5,056 nt of DNA from an uncultured Holosporaceae bacterium (GTDB lineage: Bacteria > Pseudomonadota > Alphaproteobacteria > RUG11792). The position numbers were made by a program, and so were the translations under genes. Below are positions 5,013 through 5,056 of the stretch, in pieces (positions within the stretch are counted from its first letter, which is position 1; each line of letters begins with the position of its first letter). The DNA is taken from assembly GCA_947285985.1 (NCBI GenBank), contig CAMYPB010000052.1, forward strand, positions 1 to 5,056. Reading direction: 5' to 3'. Below the pieces are notes generated by a model. That model had not been told where the DNA came from, did no database searches, and was given only the letters and a program-made list of their open reading frames with translations.

Positions 5013-5056
5013 ATCCAGTTGATCCAAATCCCCCCATTCCACGATCTGTTTTTGAG
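5008..5056 (-). CDS. dut: dUTP diphosphatase, C-terminal end only (rest outside window)
   Basis: The last 15 codons before a TAA (5008-5010) read S-K-T-D-R-G-M-G-G-F-G-S-T-G-L. R-G-x-G-G-F-G-S-T-G is motif V of homotrimeric dUTPases, the flexible, glycine-rich C-terminal arm that closes over the active site of a neighbouring subunit; its Phe stacks on the uracil ring and its Arg contacts the phosphates. The enzyme hydrolyses dUTP to dUMP and pyrophosphate, keeping uracil out of DNA and supplying dTMP synthesis. The gene ends directly after the motif, as is normal for the family. Only this short piece is visible, so completeness of the gene is unknown. Confidence 0.9.
   Translation of the reverse strand, partial: SKTDRGMGGFGSTGL

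Overview
The window is AT-rich (roughly one third G+C by eye) and tightly packed. It looks like a piece of chromosome from a host-associated Gram-negative bacterium, most likely an alphaproteobacterial intracellular symbiont (Rickettsiales or Holosporales type). This rests on the low G+C, the uvrC-pgsA gene pair that is common in alphaproteobacteria, a secreted beta-barrel porin ending in Phe, and a VUT-family queuosine-precursor transporter. The taxon is an inference; there is no rRNA or other decisive marker here.

Layout: (1) bases 1-178, plus strand, the 3' end of an unrecognised gene with a polar Asn/Gln/Thr-rich tail, closed by three consecutive in-frame TGA codons. (2) Bases 186-2560, minus strand, a two-gene operon uvrC -> pgsA joined by an ATGA overlap and converging on gene 1 with only 7 bp between stop codons. 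(3) Bases 2561-2757, a divergent promoter region. Towards uvrC it carries a perfect TATAAT six bases before the ATG, which predicts a leaderless mRNA. Towards the porin it carries an imperfect tandem duplication of a promoter-like module. (4) Bases 2758-4125, plus strand, a general porin with a signal peptide and C-terminal Phe. (5) Bases 4126-4196, a strong intrinsic terminator whose left edge overlaps a TATAAT box and whose T-tract runs straight into the Shine-Dalgarno sequence of the next gene. (6) Bases 4197-4979, plus strand, a VUT/YhhQ-type transporter. (7) Bases 4980-5007, a short hairpin between convergent genes. (8) Bases 5008-5056, minus strand, the last 15 codons of dUTPase (dut), cut by the window edge.

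The genes are mostly housekeeping and do not form one pathway: nucleotide excision repair (uvrC), acidic phospholipid synthesis (pgsA), outer-membrane permeability (porin), probable salvage of a tRNA-modification precursor (VUT transporter), and nucleotide-pool sanitation (dut). I found no mobile element, CRISPR array, RNA gene, defence system or clear candidate for an undescribed multi-gene system. The points most worth a second look are regulatory: the duplicated module before the porin, the predicted leaderless uvrC mRNA, and the terminator/promoter/ribosome-site overlap between the porin and the transporter.
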